DNA from: an uncultured Alphaproteobacteria bacterium | Lineage (GTDB): Bacteria > Pseudomonadota > Alphaproteobacteria > RF32 > CAG-239 | DNA: 58,748 bases | Assembly: GCA_944392225.1 (NCBI GenBank) | Contig: CALXWB010000006.1 | Coordinates: 1-58,748, forward strand | Direction: 5' to 3' | In this document: in pieces, positions 15,985 through 24,784 of the stretch | How the letters are laid out: the number at the start of each line of letters is the position of its first letter | Numbering within the stretch: the first letter of the stretch is position 1 | Notes under the pieces: model-generated | Told to the model about the DNA's origin: nothing | Database searches by the model: none | Seen by the model: only the letters and a program-made list of their open reading frames with translations | Position numbers and translations under genes: made by a program

Positions 15985-16907
15985 TGTTTGCCAAAGGTTA
16001 TGACAAGCATTTTCCGGTGATGTTGCCCGAAGTCCTCTCTGCGCTTAAACCTCAAGATAATGAAATATATGTTGATGCCACTTTCGGCAACGGCGGCTAC
16101 ACTCAAGCCCTGCTTGAAGCCGCAAATTGCAAAGTGATTGCGCTTGACCGCGACCCCAATGTGCAACAACGCGCTGCAGAATTTGAAAAAATTTACGGTT
16201 CTCGTTTTGACTTTAGAGCCGGCCAGTTCGGCGATTTTGCCGAGATTGTGACCGAACCCATTAACGGCGCCGTCTTTGATATCGGCGTCTCGTCCATGCA
16301 GCTTGATAATGCCGACCGAGGTTTTTCTTTTGCCAAAGATGCCCCGCTTGATATGCGCATGTCTTGCTCCGGCCTTTCTGCCGCAGACTTGGTCAATACT
16401 TTGAGCGAAAAAGAGTTGGCCGATATTCTCTACAACTTCGGAGAAGAAAGAAAATCTCGGCAAATTGCCGCAAAAATCGTGGCCGAAAGAACAAAAAATC
16501 CAATCTCTTCCACCAAACAATTGGCGGATATCATCTACACCGTTATCAAAAAAACACCTCATTCTATAGATCCGGCAACCCGCAGTTTTCAAGCTTTGCG
16601 TATTGCCGTTAATAATGAGCTCGGTGAGCTGGAAAACGGCCTTAAAGGCGCCACCAGCCGAATCGCCTCAGGCGGAAGATTGGTCGTTGTGAGCTTTCAC
16701 TCGCTTGAAGACCGCATCGTCAAAAACTTTTTTAAAGCTAACTCGGGCCCTAACGTGCATGTTTCAAAATATGCACCTAAAGCCCAAACAAATAACAGTT
16801 GCGCTGCTTTTGCCCAAACCTCCAAAGCCATATCCGCCTCGGAGGAAGAAGTTGAGCTCAATGTTCGCTCTCGCTCGGCAAAGCTGCGTTGGGGATTGAA
16901 ACAATAA
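15984..16907 (+). CDS. rsmH: 16S rRNA (cytosine-1402-N4)-methyltransferase
   Basis: RsmH N4-methylates C1402 in the decoding centre. Family motifs: HFPVMLPEVL at the N-terminus, the SAM site DATFGNGGYTQALLEA, FDIGVSSMQLDNADRGFSF, then FQALRIAVNNELGEL and VVSFHSLEDRIVKNFF. The ATG at 15984 is preceded by AGGAGG and overlaps the mraZ stop by one base. Length (307 residues) is normal. It is the second gene of the cluster, as in most bacteria. Confidence 0.97.
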   Translation: MFAKGYDKHFPVMLPEVLSALKPQDNEIYVDATFGNGGYTQALLEAANCKVIALDRDPNVQQRAAEFEKIYGSRFDFRAGQFGDFAEIVTEPINGAVFDIGVSSMQLDNADRGFSFAKDAPLDMRMSCSGLSAADLVNTLSEKELADILYNFGEERKSRQIAAKIVAERTKNPISSTKQLADIIYTVIKKTPHSIDPATRSFQALRIAVNNELGELENGLKGATSRIASGGRLVVVSFHSLEDRIVKNFFKANSGPNVHVSKYAPKAQTNNSCAAFAQTSKAISASEEEVELNVRSRSAKLRWGLKQ

Positions 16908-16932
16908 CGCCAGACCAGAAAGGATGTGCGAT

Positions 16933-17316
16933 ATGACAAATACAAAAACAATTTCTTATATTTTAGCTTTTATTATTCCCTGTCTTTTGGGTTTTGGAAT
17001 CTTGGTGATGAAAAATCAGGTCCAAGGCTTGGAAAAAGAACTCGTTTCCTTGAACAAAAGCATTCAGACCGATATCAAAACAATCCATGTGCTCAAAGCC
17101 GAATGGAGCCATTTGAACAACCCGGCTCGCTTGAGAAAACTTGCCGCCAAACATATTTCTCTAAATCCTCTGCAAGCTGAACAAATTATTAACCTTTCTG
17201 CGTTACCATTTGAATATGAATCGGGCGATTCGAAAAAAATGATTGCTCAAAAAAATATTGCAGATTATGCCGAGCAAAATAAGGAAATTAAAAAACTTGT
17301 TAAAGCTCAGCGCTAG
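16933..17316 (+). CDS. ftsL: Cell division protein FtsL
   Basis: This small bitopic protein (127 residues) has one membrane span (ISYILAFIIPCLLGFGILVM), a short coiled coil (QGLEKELVSLNKSIQ) and a segment typical of FtsL: LKAEWSHLNNPARLRKLAAKHISLNPL. FtsL joins FtsB and FtsQ to activate septal synthesis. I preferred ATG at 16933, nine bases after AAAGG, to the ATG at 16924. It sits between rsmH and ftsI as expected. Confidence 0.9.
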   Translation: MTNTKTISYILAFIIPCLLGFGILVMKNQVQGLEKELVSLNKSIQTDIKTIHVLKAEWSHLNNPARLRKLAAKHISLNPLQAEQIINLSALPFEYESGDSKKMIAQKNIADYAEQNKEIKKLVKAQR

Positions 17317-17359
17317 TCTTGTTGGTTTTTAATTGGTTTTTGTTGAGGCAGAAAGGCAA

Positions 17360-19117
17360 ATGTTCGGAAAGTATTTTTCCAAAAAGGAAGAAAATTTTTA
17401 TCTTCCCGGCGAGGAAATCAAAATCGGAAAATCTTGTTCTTTTATGAACTATACTTGCGCGAAAGATCCGCTTTCCGTTTGCAAAAACCGTGTCATTTTT
17501 ACCATCTTTTCTTTCTTGTTTATCTATCTTGTTATCGGCGTGCGCTTGTTTGAAGTCTGTGTTGCCCCTAACCTCAAAGCTCATGAAGAGGAAGAAGTTT
17601 CTCACGGCTTTGCTTTTGCTCATAACCCCATTAAACGTGCCGATATCGTGGATAGAAACGGAACCGTTATTGCCACTTCTTTGCCCACGGTTAACCTCTA
17701 CGCCAACCCAAGAAAAATTCTCAACCCGCAAAAGGCTGCTCAAAAACTGGTTCGGATTTTGCCCGAACTCAAATATAACTCTTTGTTGAAAAAACTTTCT
17801 TCCAACTCTACTTTTGTTTATATCAAGCGCAACCTCACGCCTTCTCAACAATATCAAATCAACTATCTCGGAATCCCCGGATTGGACTTTGAAAACGGTG
17901 AAAAACGCGTCTATCCGCACAAAAACCTTTTTGCCCATCTTATCGGCTCCACAAATATTGATAACAAAGGTATTGCCGGACTGGAGAAAAAAGAAAATGA
18001 GCGTTTGACAGAATCGGACATTCCTTTGGCTTTGACCATTGATGCCGGCGTGCAAGATACCATACGTGAGCATTTGCAGGCTGCCGTCAAACATTTTGAT
18101 GCCGTCGGCGCAACCGCCATTTTGATGAACGTAAATACCGGCGAGGTCATTTCTCTGGTTTCTCTCCCCGATTATGACCCCAATCTTTCCATCAACCCCA
18201 ATTCACGCTCTTATTTCAACATGGCAACCAAAGGTGTTTACGAACCGGGGTCTGTCTTAAAGGTCTTTAATGCCGCCATGTCTCTTGAAAGCGGAAAAGT
18301 TAAAGTATCGGATAAGTTTGATGCCACTCAGCCTCTCAAACTCAAATATAATGTGATTAAAGATTATCGCGGCGAAAATCGTTGGCTCTCCGTTCCGGAA
18401 ATTATGGTTTATTCTTCAAATATCGGCTCGGCACGCATGGCTCTAAAGGTCGGCGGCAATGAACAACGCCAATTTATGCAAAAGCTGGGCTTTTTTGACG
18501 AACTTGATTTTGAAACAACCGAAAAAAGCAAACCCATTTTTCCGAAACGCTGGAGTGAAGGCACAATTGCAACCGTTGCTTATGGCTATGGCTTGGCAAT
18601 TACACCCATGCATATGATTACGGCTTTTTCTGCCGTGGTTAACGGCGGAATTTATCATGAGCCGACAATCTTGAAAAACAGCAATAAAAAGAACAGCGGA
18701 TACCGCGTCTTGTCTTACAATACCTCTAAACAAATGCGCGATTTGCTCCGTTTGGTGGTCACGGACGGCTCCGGCAAAAGAGCCAATGTTTTGGGCTATG
18801 AAGTGGCCGGCAAAACGGGAACGGCAAACAAACTCTCCGCTAACGGAAAATATAACAGTAAAGTGGTGCGCACAACCTTTGTTTCAACCTTCCCGGTCAG
18901 CAATCCTCAATATGCCTTGCTGGTGATGATGGATGAGCCCAAAGGCAGCAAAGAAACCTGGGGCTTTACAACTGCCGGCTGGAACGCCGTCCCGACCGGG
19001 GCTAAAATCATTACCGCTATTGCACCGCAGCTTAATGTTAAAGCCAATTATGACTTGGATGAAGCCAGAAAAGCACGCATTATTGAAGCTTCATACACGG
19101 GAAAATCCGTTCACTAA
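17360..19117 (+). CDS. ftsI: Septal peptidoglycan transpeptidase FtsI (PBP3)
   Basis: This is a class B penicillin-binding protein. A basic cytoplasmic stretch is followed by one membrane span (FTIFSFLFIYLVIGV), the PBP dimerisation domain, and the transpeptidase domain with the active-site SxxK in EPGSVLKVF (near residue 300), SSN (near 350) and KTGT (near 485). It cross-links septal peptidoglycan. I used ATG at 17360 (GAAAGG upstream) rather than a GTG nine codons earlier. A terminator follows at once, so murE, murF, mraY and the rest of the usual cluster are not contiguous here. Confidence 0.95.
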   Translation: MFGKYFSKKEENFYLPGEEIKIGKSCSFMNYTCAKDPLSVCKNRVIFTIFSFLFIYLVIGVRLFEVCVAPNLKAHEEEEVSHGFAFAHNPIKRADIVDRNGTVIATSLPTVNLYANPRKILNPQKAAQKLVRILPELKYNSLLKKLSSNSTFVYIKRNLTPSQQYQINYLGIPGLDFENGEKRVYPHKNLFAHLIGSTNIDNKGIAGLEKKENERLTESDIPLALTIDAGVQDTIREHLQAAVKHFDAVGATAILMNVNTGEVISLVSLPDYDPNLSINPNSRSYFNMATKGVYEPGSVLKVFNAAMSLESGKVKVSDKFDATQPLKLKYNVIKDYRGENRWLSVPEIMVYSSNIGSARMALKVGGNEQRQFMQKLGFFDELDFETTEKSKPIFPKRWSEGTIATVAYGYGLAITPMHMITAFSAVVNGGIYHEPTILKNSNKKNSGYRVLSYNTSKQMRDLLRLVVTDGSGKRANVLGYEVAGKTGTANKLSANGKYNSKVVRTTFVSTFPVSNPQYALLVMMDEPKGSKETWGFTTAGWNAVPTGAKIITAIAPQLNVKANYDLDEARKARIIEASYTGKSVH

Positions 19118-19134
19118 TTTTTGATTTTCATAAC

Positions 19135-19168
19135 AAAAAAAACAGCCTCTTTGTGAGGCTGTTTTTTT
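19135..19168. terminator. Bidirectional terminator between ftsI and trcR
   Basis: The stem AACAGCCTC/GAGGCTGTT has long A and T runs on both sides and lies between two convergent genes. Confidence 0.9.
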
Positions 19169-19173
19169 ATCTT

Positions 19174-19956
19174 TTATTCAGCTGCCTTTTTGGTTGTTTT
19201 CTTTTTGGCTGCTGTTTTTTTCTTAGAGCTCGTCTTTTTGGTTGTTGCTTTTTTGGCAGCCTTTTTAGGAGCTGTTTTCTTGGCAGCCTTTTTAGGTGCT
19301 TTCTTCACGGCTGCTTTTTCTTTGGCTTTTTTAGCTGTGGTTTTCTTTGTCGTTTTTTTAGCTACAGCTTTTTTGGCTGTCTTCTTCGTGGCTTTTTTCT
19401 TTGTAGCTTTCTTTTTCGGAGCATTTGCCTTCTCAAGACGTGCTTGTGCCAAAGAAATGGCCTCATCAAGTTCTTTTTCGCTGGTCAAACCAATGATAAC
19501 CGGGTTTTTGGGGCGAATATTGGCACTTTCTCTGTGAGTGCCGTTACGAATGGCCTCAATCGTGGGTTTGGTGGTGCCGATTAATTTGCAGATTTGGCTG
19601 TCTGACAATTGCGGATAATTTTTGATTACCCAAGCAATGGCGGACGGCTTGTCATTTCTTTGTGACGGTGAAAGCATTTTTTTGGCTTTGGCATTCTTTT
19701 CTTTAACGTTTCTTTCCAAAACATTAGCCACCAAATTTGCCGTGCTGTCTGCTTCACAACGGTGAATTTCTTCCCAGGTGAGTTGGTTGTTGTCAATTGG
19801 GCTTAAACCCATAATATTGCTGGAAACATCTCCATCGGCAATGGCTTGAATCTCAAGCTCGTGAATCTCGCAAAAATCTGAAATTTGTCTGAAGGTCAAT
19901 GTGGTATTTTCAACCAACCATACCGCGGTTGCTCTTGGCATTAACGGAGCTGTCAT
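19174..19956 (-). CDS. trcR: TrcR-type cell cycle regulator (DUF1013) with histone-H1-like tail
   Basis: Residues 1-175 match the alphaproteobacterial DUF1013/TrcR family: PLMPRATAVWLVENT at the start, TFRQISDFCEIHELEIQAIADG, RNDKPSAIAWVIKNYPQLSD, and the helix-turn-helix-like IGTTKPTIEAIRNGTH. Residues 178-260 are almost pure Lys, Ala and Thr in PKKAAKK/TKKT-type repeats, like histone H1 tails and bacterial AlgP/HU-type extensions. The family usually ends near residue 160-230 without such a tail. The tail suggests non-specific DNA binding or compaction added to the regulator. A GAAAGGA ribosome site precedes the ATG. Confidence 0.88.
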   Translation of the reverse strand: MTAPLMPRATAVWLVENTTLTFRQISDFCEIHELEIQAIADGDVSSNIMGLSPIDNNQLTWEEIHRCEADSTANLVANVLERNVKEKNAKAKKMLSPSQRNDKPSAIAWVIKNYPQLSDSQICKLIGTTKPTIEAIRNGTHRESANIRPKNPVIIGLTSEKELDEAISLAQARLEKANAPKKKATKKKATKKTAKKAVAKKTTKKTTAKKAKEKAAVKKAPKKAAKKTAPKKAAKKATTKKTSSKKKTAAKKKTTKKAAE

Positions 19957-20002
19957 CTTTTTTATCCTTTCTTTTGAAAATATATATCTTGCAATATATA
20001 AA

Positions 20003-20033
20003 AAAAACTATCTTTTTTTCAAAGATAGTTTTT
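20003..20033 (-). terminator. Terminator of the gene at 20078
   Basis: The stem AAACTATCTTT/AAAGATAGTTT with T runs on the minus strand lies 45 bases after the stop codon. Confidence 0.75.
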
Positions 20034-20077
20034 CTTTGCATAATATACAAGCATTTTTTTATTAATGCGCTAATTTG

Positions 20078-20902
20078 TTAGAATTTGCTGTTGCGATTAT
20101 AAATATTGGCCATATTCAAATAACCAACTTCCAACATCTGAGCCGTGGCCTGATATTTTGTGGCCTGGATTTGCAGCGCATTGACCGATGATAAGGTGCC
20201 TGAGCTATCCGTTGTGGTTAGCGGGACTTTGCTCTCTGTTTTGTTTTGGGTGTCTTGGGATACCTGCTCGGTCATAACATAGTCGTGTTTGACATTATCT
20301 CCCATTTTGATTTGCAGCGCATAGGACACTTCTTCATTGCGTTCGGCCGTGTCTTCATTGCGGGTGATTTTGATATAATAGTCACCCTTTTGAGCACGAT
20401 ATTCTCCCGACAAAATGGAGTCCATGGCTTCTCTTTCTTTTGTGCCTTTCTCTGCCGTGCTGTCACCAATCAAGACTTGTTTGTTGCCTTTGGTCATATA
20501 AACTTGAATATTTAACTTCTCAGCCGTTAATGCCAACAGATTTTCTTCTTCCAAAGCCTCTTGCTCGGCTTTTTCCTCTTCATAGCCTTCCGGGTCAAGC
20601 TGTTGCTTCAGGCTGTCCAAATATTCTTCATACTTAGACAAGTCCAGAACATTTTCACTTTCCGTGCTGTCTCTTAACGATATGGCCAGTTTGCCGTTGG
20701 ATTGGACCTGAACTTTATAGATATCTTGTGAATCGTAATCTTCTGCCAACTTGGCTACTGCCGTTGTTCGGGCATAGTTTAAGCGCACATAGCCTAAATC
20801 TCTGGCATTGGCAAAGGTCTCATCGACATCGTTCATATCGGTAAGTGTTTTTTCCCAGGTTTGGGAGCTTGCGTTTGCCATTGCTTCTGAAATCGTAACC
20901 AT
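20078..20902 (-). CDS. Uncharacterised protein with PPC-like domain and flagellin-like C-terminal helix
   Basis: The 274-residue protein has no signal peptide. Residues about 55-205 follow the layout of bacterial pre-peptidase C-terminal (PPC) domains: DIYKVQVQSNGKLAISL, then a Glu-rich loop, LNIQVYM, and GDYYIKITR...YALQIKMGD. The last 40 residues (LSSVNALQIQATKYQATAQ, MLEVGYLNMANIYNR) form an amphipathic helix like those at the ends of flagellar axial proteins, so export through the flagellar apparatus is possible. Start at 20902 has GAGGAG upstream. A sigma-70-type promoter lies 30-60 bases before the ATG, so it is a single-gene unit with its own terminator. Confidence 0.7.
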   Translation of the reverse strand: MVTISEAMANASSQTWEKTLTDMNDVDETFANARDLGYVRLNYARTTAVAKLAEDYDSQDIYKVQVQSNGKLAISLRDSTESENVLDLSKYEEYLDSLKQQLDPEGYEEEKAEQEALEEENLLALTAEKLNIQVYMTKGNKQVLIGDSTAEKGTKEREAMDSILSGEYRAQKGDYYIKITRNEDTAERNEEVSYALQIKMGDNVKHDYVMTEQVSQDTQNKTESKVPLTTTDSSGTLSSVNALQIQATKYQATAQMLEVGYLNMANIYNRNSKF

Positions 20903-20931
20903 TTTACGTCTCCTCACAAATATACCTTGTT

Positions 20932-20960
20932 AGTATAGCATATTTTTTGTAATAATTCAA
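20932..20960 (-). promoter_or_regulatory. Sigma-70 promoter with extended -10
   Basis: On the minus strand TTGAAT and TATACT are separated by 17 bases, with TG just before the -10 box. It drives the PPC-like gene. Confidence 0.6.
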
Positions 20961-20967
20961 TAAAACT

Positions 20968-22530
20968 TTAATATATAAGTTTATATAGTGCTATCATTTT
21001 ATTGGTTTTATTCAACTTTTTCTCACCTAAAAACTCAAACTCATATTTTGCGGCATACATATTCTCTTTGACTTTTTCCGTGACCAAAATTTCATTATTG
21101 TAGGTATGCTCCAAAATGTCACTGACATAATCGTCCAAAAGCGTTTCCGCATCAGGATAATCAACAATATTGCATTTGCTCAAAAACAGCAAATTATCAT
21201 CATCCAAGTCTTCTTTATATTGGGACACGTCTTTTAAAAATTCTGACGCAAATTTTGCCGCCGTTTCCGTATCTTCATAGCCAATTTCGGTAAAACTTTC
21301 TTTTTCCTTGACATCAGAAGAATGATATTTGCTCAATAAATTATATACAATATTCTGCAAATCGGAGCGATAAGTGTTTAAGCTTTCTTCAACATTGATA
21401 TTGCTCTCGTCATAAAAACGAAACTGATAACTGATATTGACCAAGCACGGAAATTTTACATCTACCTTCTTCAATGGGATGTTTTCTTCTTCCTGCTCTT
21501 GGAAATTGCCGTTTAGTTGGTCTTCCCATTTTTTGAAACTACGCCTCAATATGCCATAGTCTGCGGGAACTCCCGCTTGGACTTGCGACATGATATGAGC
21601 TCCAACGCCGGTTAAAAACAGCGCAACCTTATTATCTGAAAAAGTTTTTTTGCTTTCATAAAACTCTTCCAAATTAACATTTTCTCCATCAATTATCCTA
21701 AAAGCATCATAAAGCAACGAATTGGCTTCCGGCAAAGATAAATTGCAATATCTGGCCAGTTCCATTGTGCCTCCGTATACAATCAATTTGACGCCGAATT
21801 TGGAAAACGTGTCTTCAAACATGGTTTGTGATTCTAAATTTTCCATAACTTCGGTAATAAAGTCTACTATATAATGTCGATACTCCAACGGTGCCTCCGG
21901 CCAGGCCGGGGCCAACGCCGGTTCATAATCATTTAAATGATATAGCTTTATAATCTGATTGGCTTTTTCATAAAACTGGCTCTCTTTTTTTTGCGGCCGT
22001 TCTTTTTTGGCTGATCCCCTAAAAACATACCAAGGGATTTTGTTGAGCAACAACGGTATGGCTAAGGCCAAAAAGATTACAAAAAATGATGAAAATAATA
22101 TCCGTTGAACATATTCTTCCGGCGCCAGCTCTTCAACTATCGGCAATAATAACGTGACGACGATGTTGGCCAAAATCAAGCTCAAAATGATTATGGACAC
22201 AAGCTTTAAGGCTGCCACAATGATATCTGTCGAGCCACCTTCTTTGCTTTCTCTCTCTGCTTTTTCGGCTTCCACATCATATATGTTTTTGACGGGCGCA
22301 TCCTCATCTTTTTTGCCGCGATTTAAGACACTCACATATTCTACCGTTTCCTGATAGCTGTTGTCTTGAACGTCAAACACTTCTTTGATGATTTTTACTT
22401 TTACTTTTTCCTGCTCTCTTTCTTTGGCAAGGTTTATGGCCTCGTGCCGCTGATCGCTTGAAAATCTGTCTTCCAGTTTCCAACCGTCTCCCCTATCGGC
22501 ATAAACCTCATAATGCGTTATTTTTACCAT
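20968..22530 (-). CDS. Uncharacterised protein with two central membrane segments
   Basis: The 520-residue protein begins with a small domain (KITHYEVYADRGDGWKLEDRF...AINLAKE) that recurs, in my recollection, at the start of several alphaproteobacterial hypothetical proteins. Two hydrophobic segments follow near residues 105-135 (AALKLVSIIILSLILANIVVTLLL) and 142-162. The remaining 340 residues are predicted cytoplasmic and helical, with no catalytic motif I recognise. The ATG lacks a strong ribosome site (ACGAG only). It lies between rpmE and the PPC-like gene, all on the minus strand. Confidence 0.75.
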   Translation of the reverse strand: MVKITHYEVYADRGDGWKLEDRFSSDQRHEAINLAKEREQEKVKVKIIKEVFDVQDNSYQETVEYVSVLNRGKKDEDAPVKNIYDVEAEKAERESKEGGSTDIIVAALKLVSIIILSLILANIVVTLLLPIVEELAPEEYVQRILFSSFFVIFLALAIPLLLNKIPWYVFRGSAKKERPQKKESQFYEKANQIIKLYHLNDYEPALAPAWPEAPLEYRHYIVDFITEVMENLESQTMFEDTFSKFGVKLIVYGGTMELARYCNLSLPEANSLLYDAFRIIDGENVNLEEFYESKKTFSDNKVALFLTGVGAHIMSQVQAGVPADYGILRRSFKKWEDQLNGNFQEQEEENIPLKKVDVKFPCLVNISYQFRFYDESNINVEESLNTYRSDLQNIVYNLLSKYHSSDVKEKESFTEIGYEDTETAAKFASEFLKDVSQYKEDLDDDNLLFLSKCNIVDYPDAETLLDDYVSDILEHTYNNEILVTEKVKENMYAAKYEFEFLGEKKLNKTNKMIALYKLIY

Positions 22531-22553
22531 TGTTCACTCGTTCATATAAAAAA

Positions 22554-22583
22554 AACCTGCATTTAACATAGCAAATGCAGGTT
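22554..22583 (-). terminator. Terminator of rpmE
   Basis: A perfect 11-bp stem, AACCTGCATTT with AAATGCAGGTT, is followed by a T run on the minus strand. Confidence 0.85.
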
Positions 22584-22608
22584 AATAAAAAGCTAAATCA
22601 AACAAAAA

Positions 22609-22848
22609 TTACTTATTGCTATCTCCGGCTTTAAGACCGAATGCTGCAAATTTGTTGTTGAATTTAGAAATTTGACCGCCGGTATCTACCAAACGTTGAA
22701 CGCCTGTCCATGCCGGATGAGATTTCGGGTCAATCTCCAAACGGATTTTGTCACCGGGTTTGCCCATGGTGGATCTTGTCTTAAATTCTGAACCATCTGT
22801 CATTACATACGTAATTTCATGGTAATCAGGATGAATTCCTTCTTTCAT
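22609..22848 (-). CDS. rpmE: 50S ribosomal protein L31
   Basis: The 79-residue protein starts [18 protein letters not shown] and has [25 protein letters not shown], the L31 signature. The CxxC zinc ligands of the C+ form are absent, so it is a C-minus (zinc-independent) L31. A TAGGAG ribosome site precedes the ATG. It is flanked by its own terminator and a 90-base AT-rich leader. Confidence 0.95.
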   Translation of the reverse strand: MKEGIHPDYHEITYVMTDGSEFKTRSTMGKPGDKIRLEIDPKSHPAWTGVQRLVDTGGQISKFNNKFAAFGLKAGDSNK

Positions 22849-22936
22849 TCTAAAAACTCCTAAAACTTTTATTTAAACGCATAATTTTTACGCTTTTATA
22901 CATTAGCATTTTTAATAACGCAAGCTTTTTTTTAGA

Positions 22937-23950
22937 TTATTTTAATTCTTCTATCAAAACGCTGTTTTCTTTGCCGTTGGCTTCTGTCAAATTCACCAAC
23001 TTGATGCTATAATTTTTATAGCCCTTGGAAAGCAAATATGACCGCGTGGCAATGGCACGATTTAAGGCTGTGCGCTTTTTGCGAAAACTGTCTTCTCCAT
23101 TTTCCAAATTATACGGATATATGCCAATCTTATTTTTGTTTGGATCTGCAAAAGTGGCGATGATGGCATCTATTTGGGCTTTGTTTTCCTCTGTCAACTC
23201 ATCGGCATCTTCGGCAAAATAAATGGTGCCCATGGCCTCTTGCTCAGCATCTTGTGCTTTTTCTTGCGCGGTGTTAACCAATAATTTTGGCTGAATTTCC
23301 GGCTCTGTTGCTTCTTCTTTGAGCAAAGATTCAACTTTGGGAGCCGGTGTGCTTGTTGCAGCTGGCAATGCGCTTTGGCTCTCTTGAGACAGGCTTTCTT
23401 GTTGCTTGCCCTCAATCGTGCTTGTTTGCACCATATTCACATTCGGCAATTCTTCCGTCACAACAGGGGTGCTCGGCGCCGGAGAAGTTTTCTCTGCGAC
23501 ATTATTTTGCTCTTGCACCTTAAACGGCGTGTCTTTTGGCAACGTAGCGGGCTGAGAAACTTGTGCGGGCTGAGTAACCTGAGCCGGCTCATTTTCTGCA
23601 GGGGCCATCTGTTTTGGCTCAACAGGTTTGGCCATTTCTTGCTTCTCTGCTGTCTGCGGCAAAGTAACCGTTACGGCTTTTTTAGCCGGAACTTCTATTT
23701 TTGTTTCCGATTTTTTAGAAACTGCAGCTTTTTTCTTTGGTTTTGCCTTTTTTGGGGCCGGGGTGCTTTTTTCTGCCGAGATTATTGGGAAAAGAGGCTT
23801 GGAGACATACGCGCCGGAAGAAGTTGTGCCTTCCAAATTATCCAGCACAGACAAGTTGACATACGAATCGTCGGCATTTGCCTTTTGCGCTTGGATAAAA
23901 ATTCCTAAGGACAGCACACTTATTGTTGTTAATAATAACTTGGCGCGCAT
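22937..23950 (-). CDS. Exported proline/lysine-rich protein with OmpA-like C-terminus
   Basis: A signal peptide (residues 1-26, cleavage probably after ANA) leads a 337-residue protein. Residues 60-240 are low complexity, rich in P, A, K, E, Q and T, as expected for a periplasmic linker. The last 100 residues resemble an OmpA/MotB fold: TIYFAEDADELTEENKAQIDAI, then a degenerate core and RTALNRAIATRSYLLSKGY in the place of the usual NxxLSxxRAxAVxxYL. The peptidoglycan-binding Asp and Arg are only partly recognisable. It may tether the outer membrane or envelope to the wall. It follows the IMPase-like gene by 18 bases. Confidence 0.7.
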   Translation of the reverse strand: MRAKLLLTTISVLSLGIFIQAQKANADDSYVNLSVLDNLEGTTSSGAYVSKPLFPIISAEKSTPAPKKAKPKKKAAVSKKSETKIEVPAKKAVTVTLPQTAEKQEMAKPVEPKQMAPAENEPAQVTQPAQVSQPATLPKDTPFKVQEQNNVAEKTSPAPSTPVVTEELPNVNMVQTSTIEGKQQESLSQESQSALPAATSTPAPKVESLLKEEATEPEIQPKLLVNTAQEKAQDAEQEAMGTIYFAEDADELTEENKAQIDAIIATFADPNKNKIGIYPYNLENGEDSFRKKRTALNRAIATRSYLLSKGYKNYSIKLVNLTEANGKENSVLIEELK

Positions 23951-23968
23951 TTTCCCCTCCTATAAAAA

Positions 23969-24784
23969 TTATTTGTTAATCAGTTCGATAACTTTTTTCC
24001 CAATATTGGCATTGGATGCAACCACGTTGCCGGAAGCCAAAACTGATGCAATGTCTTCGCTGCGCGGGTCTTTTTGATGCATTTCCAAAACTAAACCACC
24101 TGATTCTTTGACCAATAATATTCCGGCGGCAATTTGCGACATTGTATTATGTGCACTAACGGCAGCATCCATTTTTCCGGCGGCAACGCGTGCCAAATCA
24201 AGCGCCGTGCAACCAAAATTGCGCACGAAGCCTTGTTCGGCAATGATTTTGTTTCTGATATCTTGGCAAACCTGGTCGCTGTTTTGGCCCTGATCATCCA
24301 TTTGTGACTGCACACTTATCATCGAATCGGCAATGTCTTTGCGCAAAGACACACGCAAACGCTCGTGGCTGCGAAAACCCTCTTTATAAGCGCCATTGCC
24401 TTTTTCGGCAAAATAGCATTCTTCCGTGGCCGGATTGTAGATGACAGCCGTGGTGATTTGACCATTCTCACAAGTGGCAACCGAAACGGCAAGCTCCGGG
24501 ATTCCGCGTGAGAAATTGATGACACCGTCCAATGTGCAAACAATGAAATGCGGACCTGCCGGTTGCGGCTTGTTATCTTCGGCAAAAGCAAAACCCGGAC
24601 GAATCTTGGACAGTTCCTGTCTGAGGTTGCCTGCAACGCGCCTGATGGAAGATATTGCAAACTCATTGAGCCCGCGAACGGATGTTTGCAACTTTTCAAT
24701 TTCGCTAAAGTCACGGTTGGCCGGTGCCGCAGCTCTTTTCACGGCACCGATTAAGGCGTTAAGATTGCTTGATAAATAAGACAT
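23969..24784 (-). CDS. Inositol monophosphatase-like protein, metal site degenerate
   Basis: The 271-residue protein has the overall order of SuhB/IMPase proteins: GFAFAED for the GEE motif, FIVCTLDGVINFSRG for WIIDPLDGTTNF, and GCTALDLARVAAGKMDA for GSAALDLAxVAAGRxD. Key metal ligands are replaced: the first Asp of DPLDG is Cys83, and the WD of the last motif (WDxAAG) is Met-Ser (SQIAAG remains). Phosphatase activity is therefore doubtful. The start codon overlaps the efp stop (TAATG), so the two are translationally coupled; efp next to an IMPase gene recurs in alphaproteobacteria. Confidence 0.82.
   Translation of the reverse strand: MSYLSSNLNALIGAVKRAAAPANRDFSEIEKLQTSVRGLNEFAISSIRRVAGNLRQELSKIRPGFAFAEDNKPQPAGPHFIVCTLDGVINFSRGIPELAVSVATCENGQITTAVIYNPATEECYFAEKGNGAYKEGFRSHERLRVSLRKDIADSMISVQSQMDDQGQNSDQVCQDIRNKIIAEQGFVRNFGCTALDLARVAAGKMDAAVSAHNTMSQIAAGILLVKESGGLVLEMHQKDPRSEDIASVLASGNVVASNANIGKKVIELINK

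Noticed and set aside
15639-16592. 317-codon minus-strand frame across mraZ and rsmH
   Set aside because: It is antisense to two clear genes and its translation is Phe/Gly/Arg-rich without motifs.
17300-18094. 264-codon minus-strand frame inside ftsI
   Set aside because: Antisense shadow of a well-supported gene.
19153-19584. Phe/Cys-rich plus-strand frames opposite trcR
   Set aside because: They are the complement of the Lys/Ala repeat tail.
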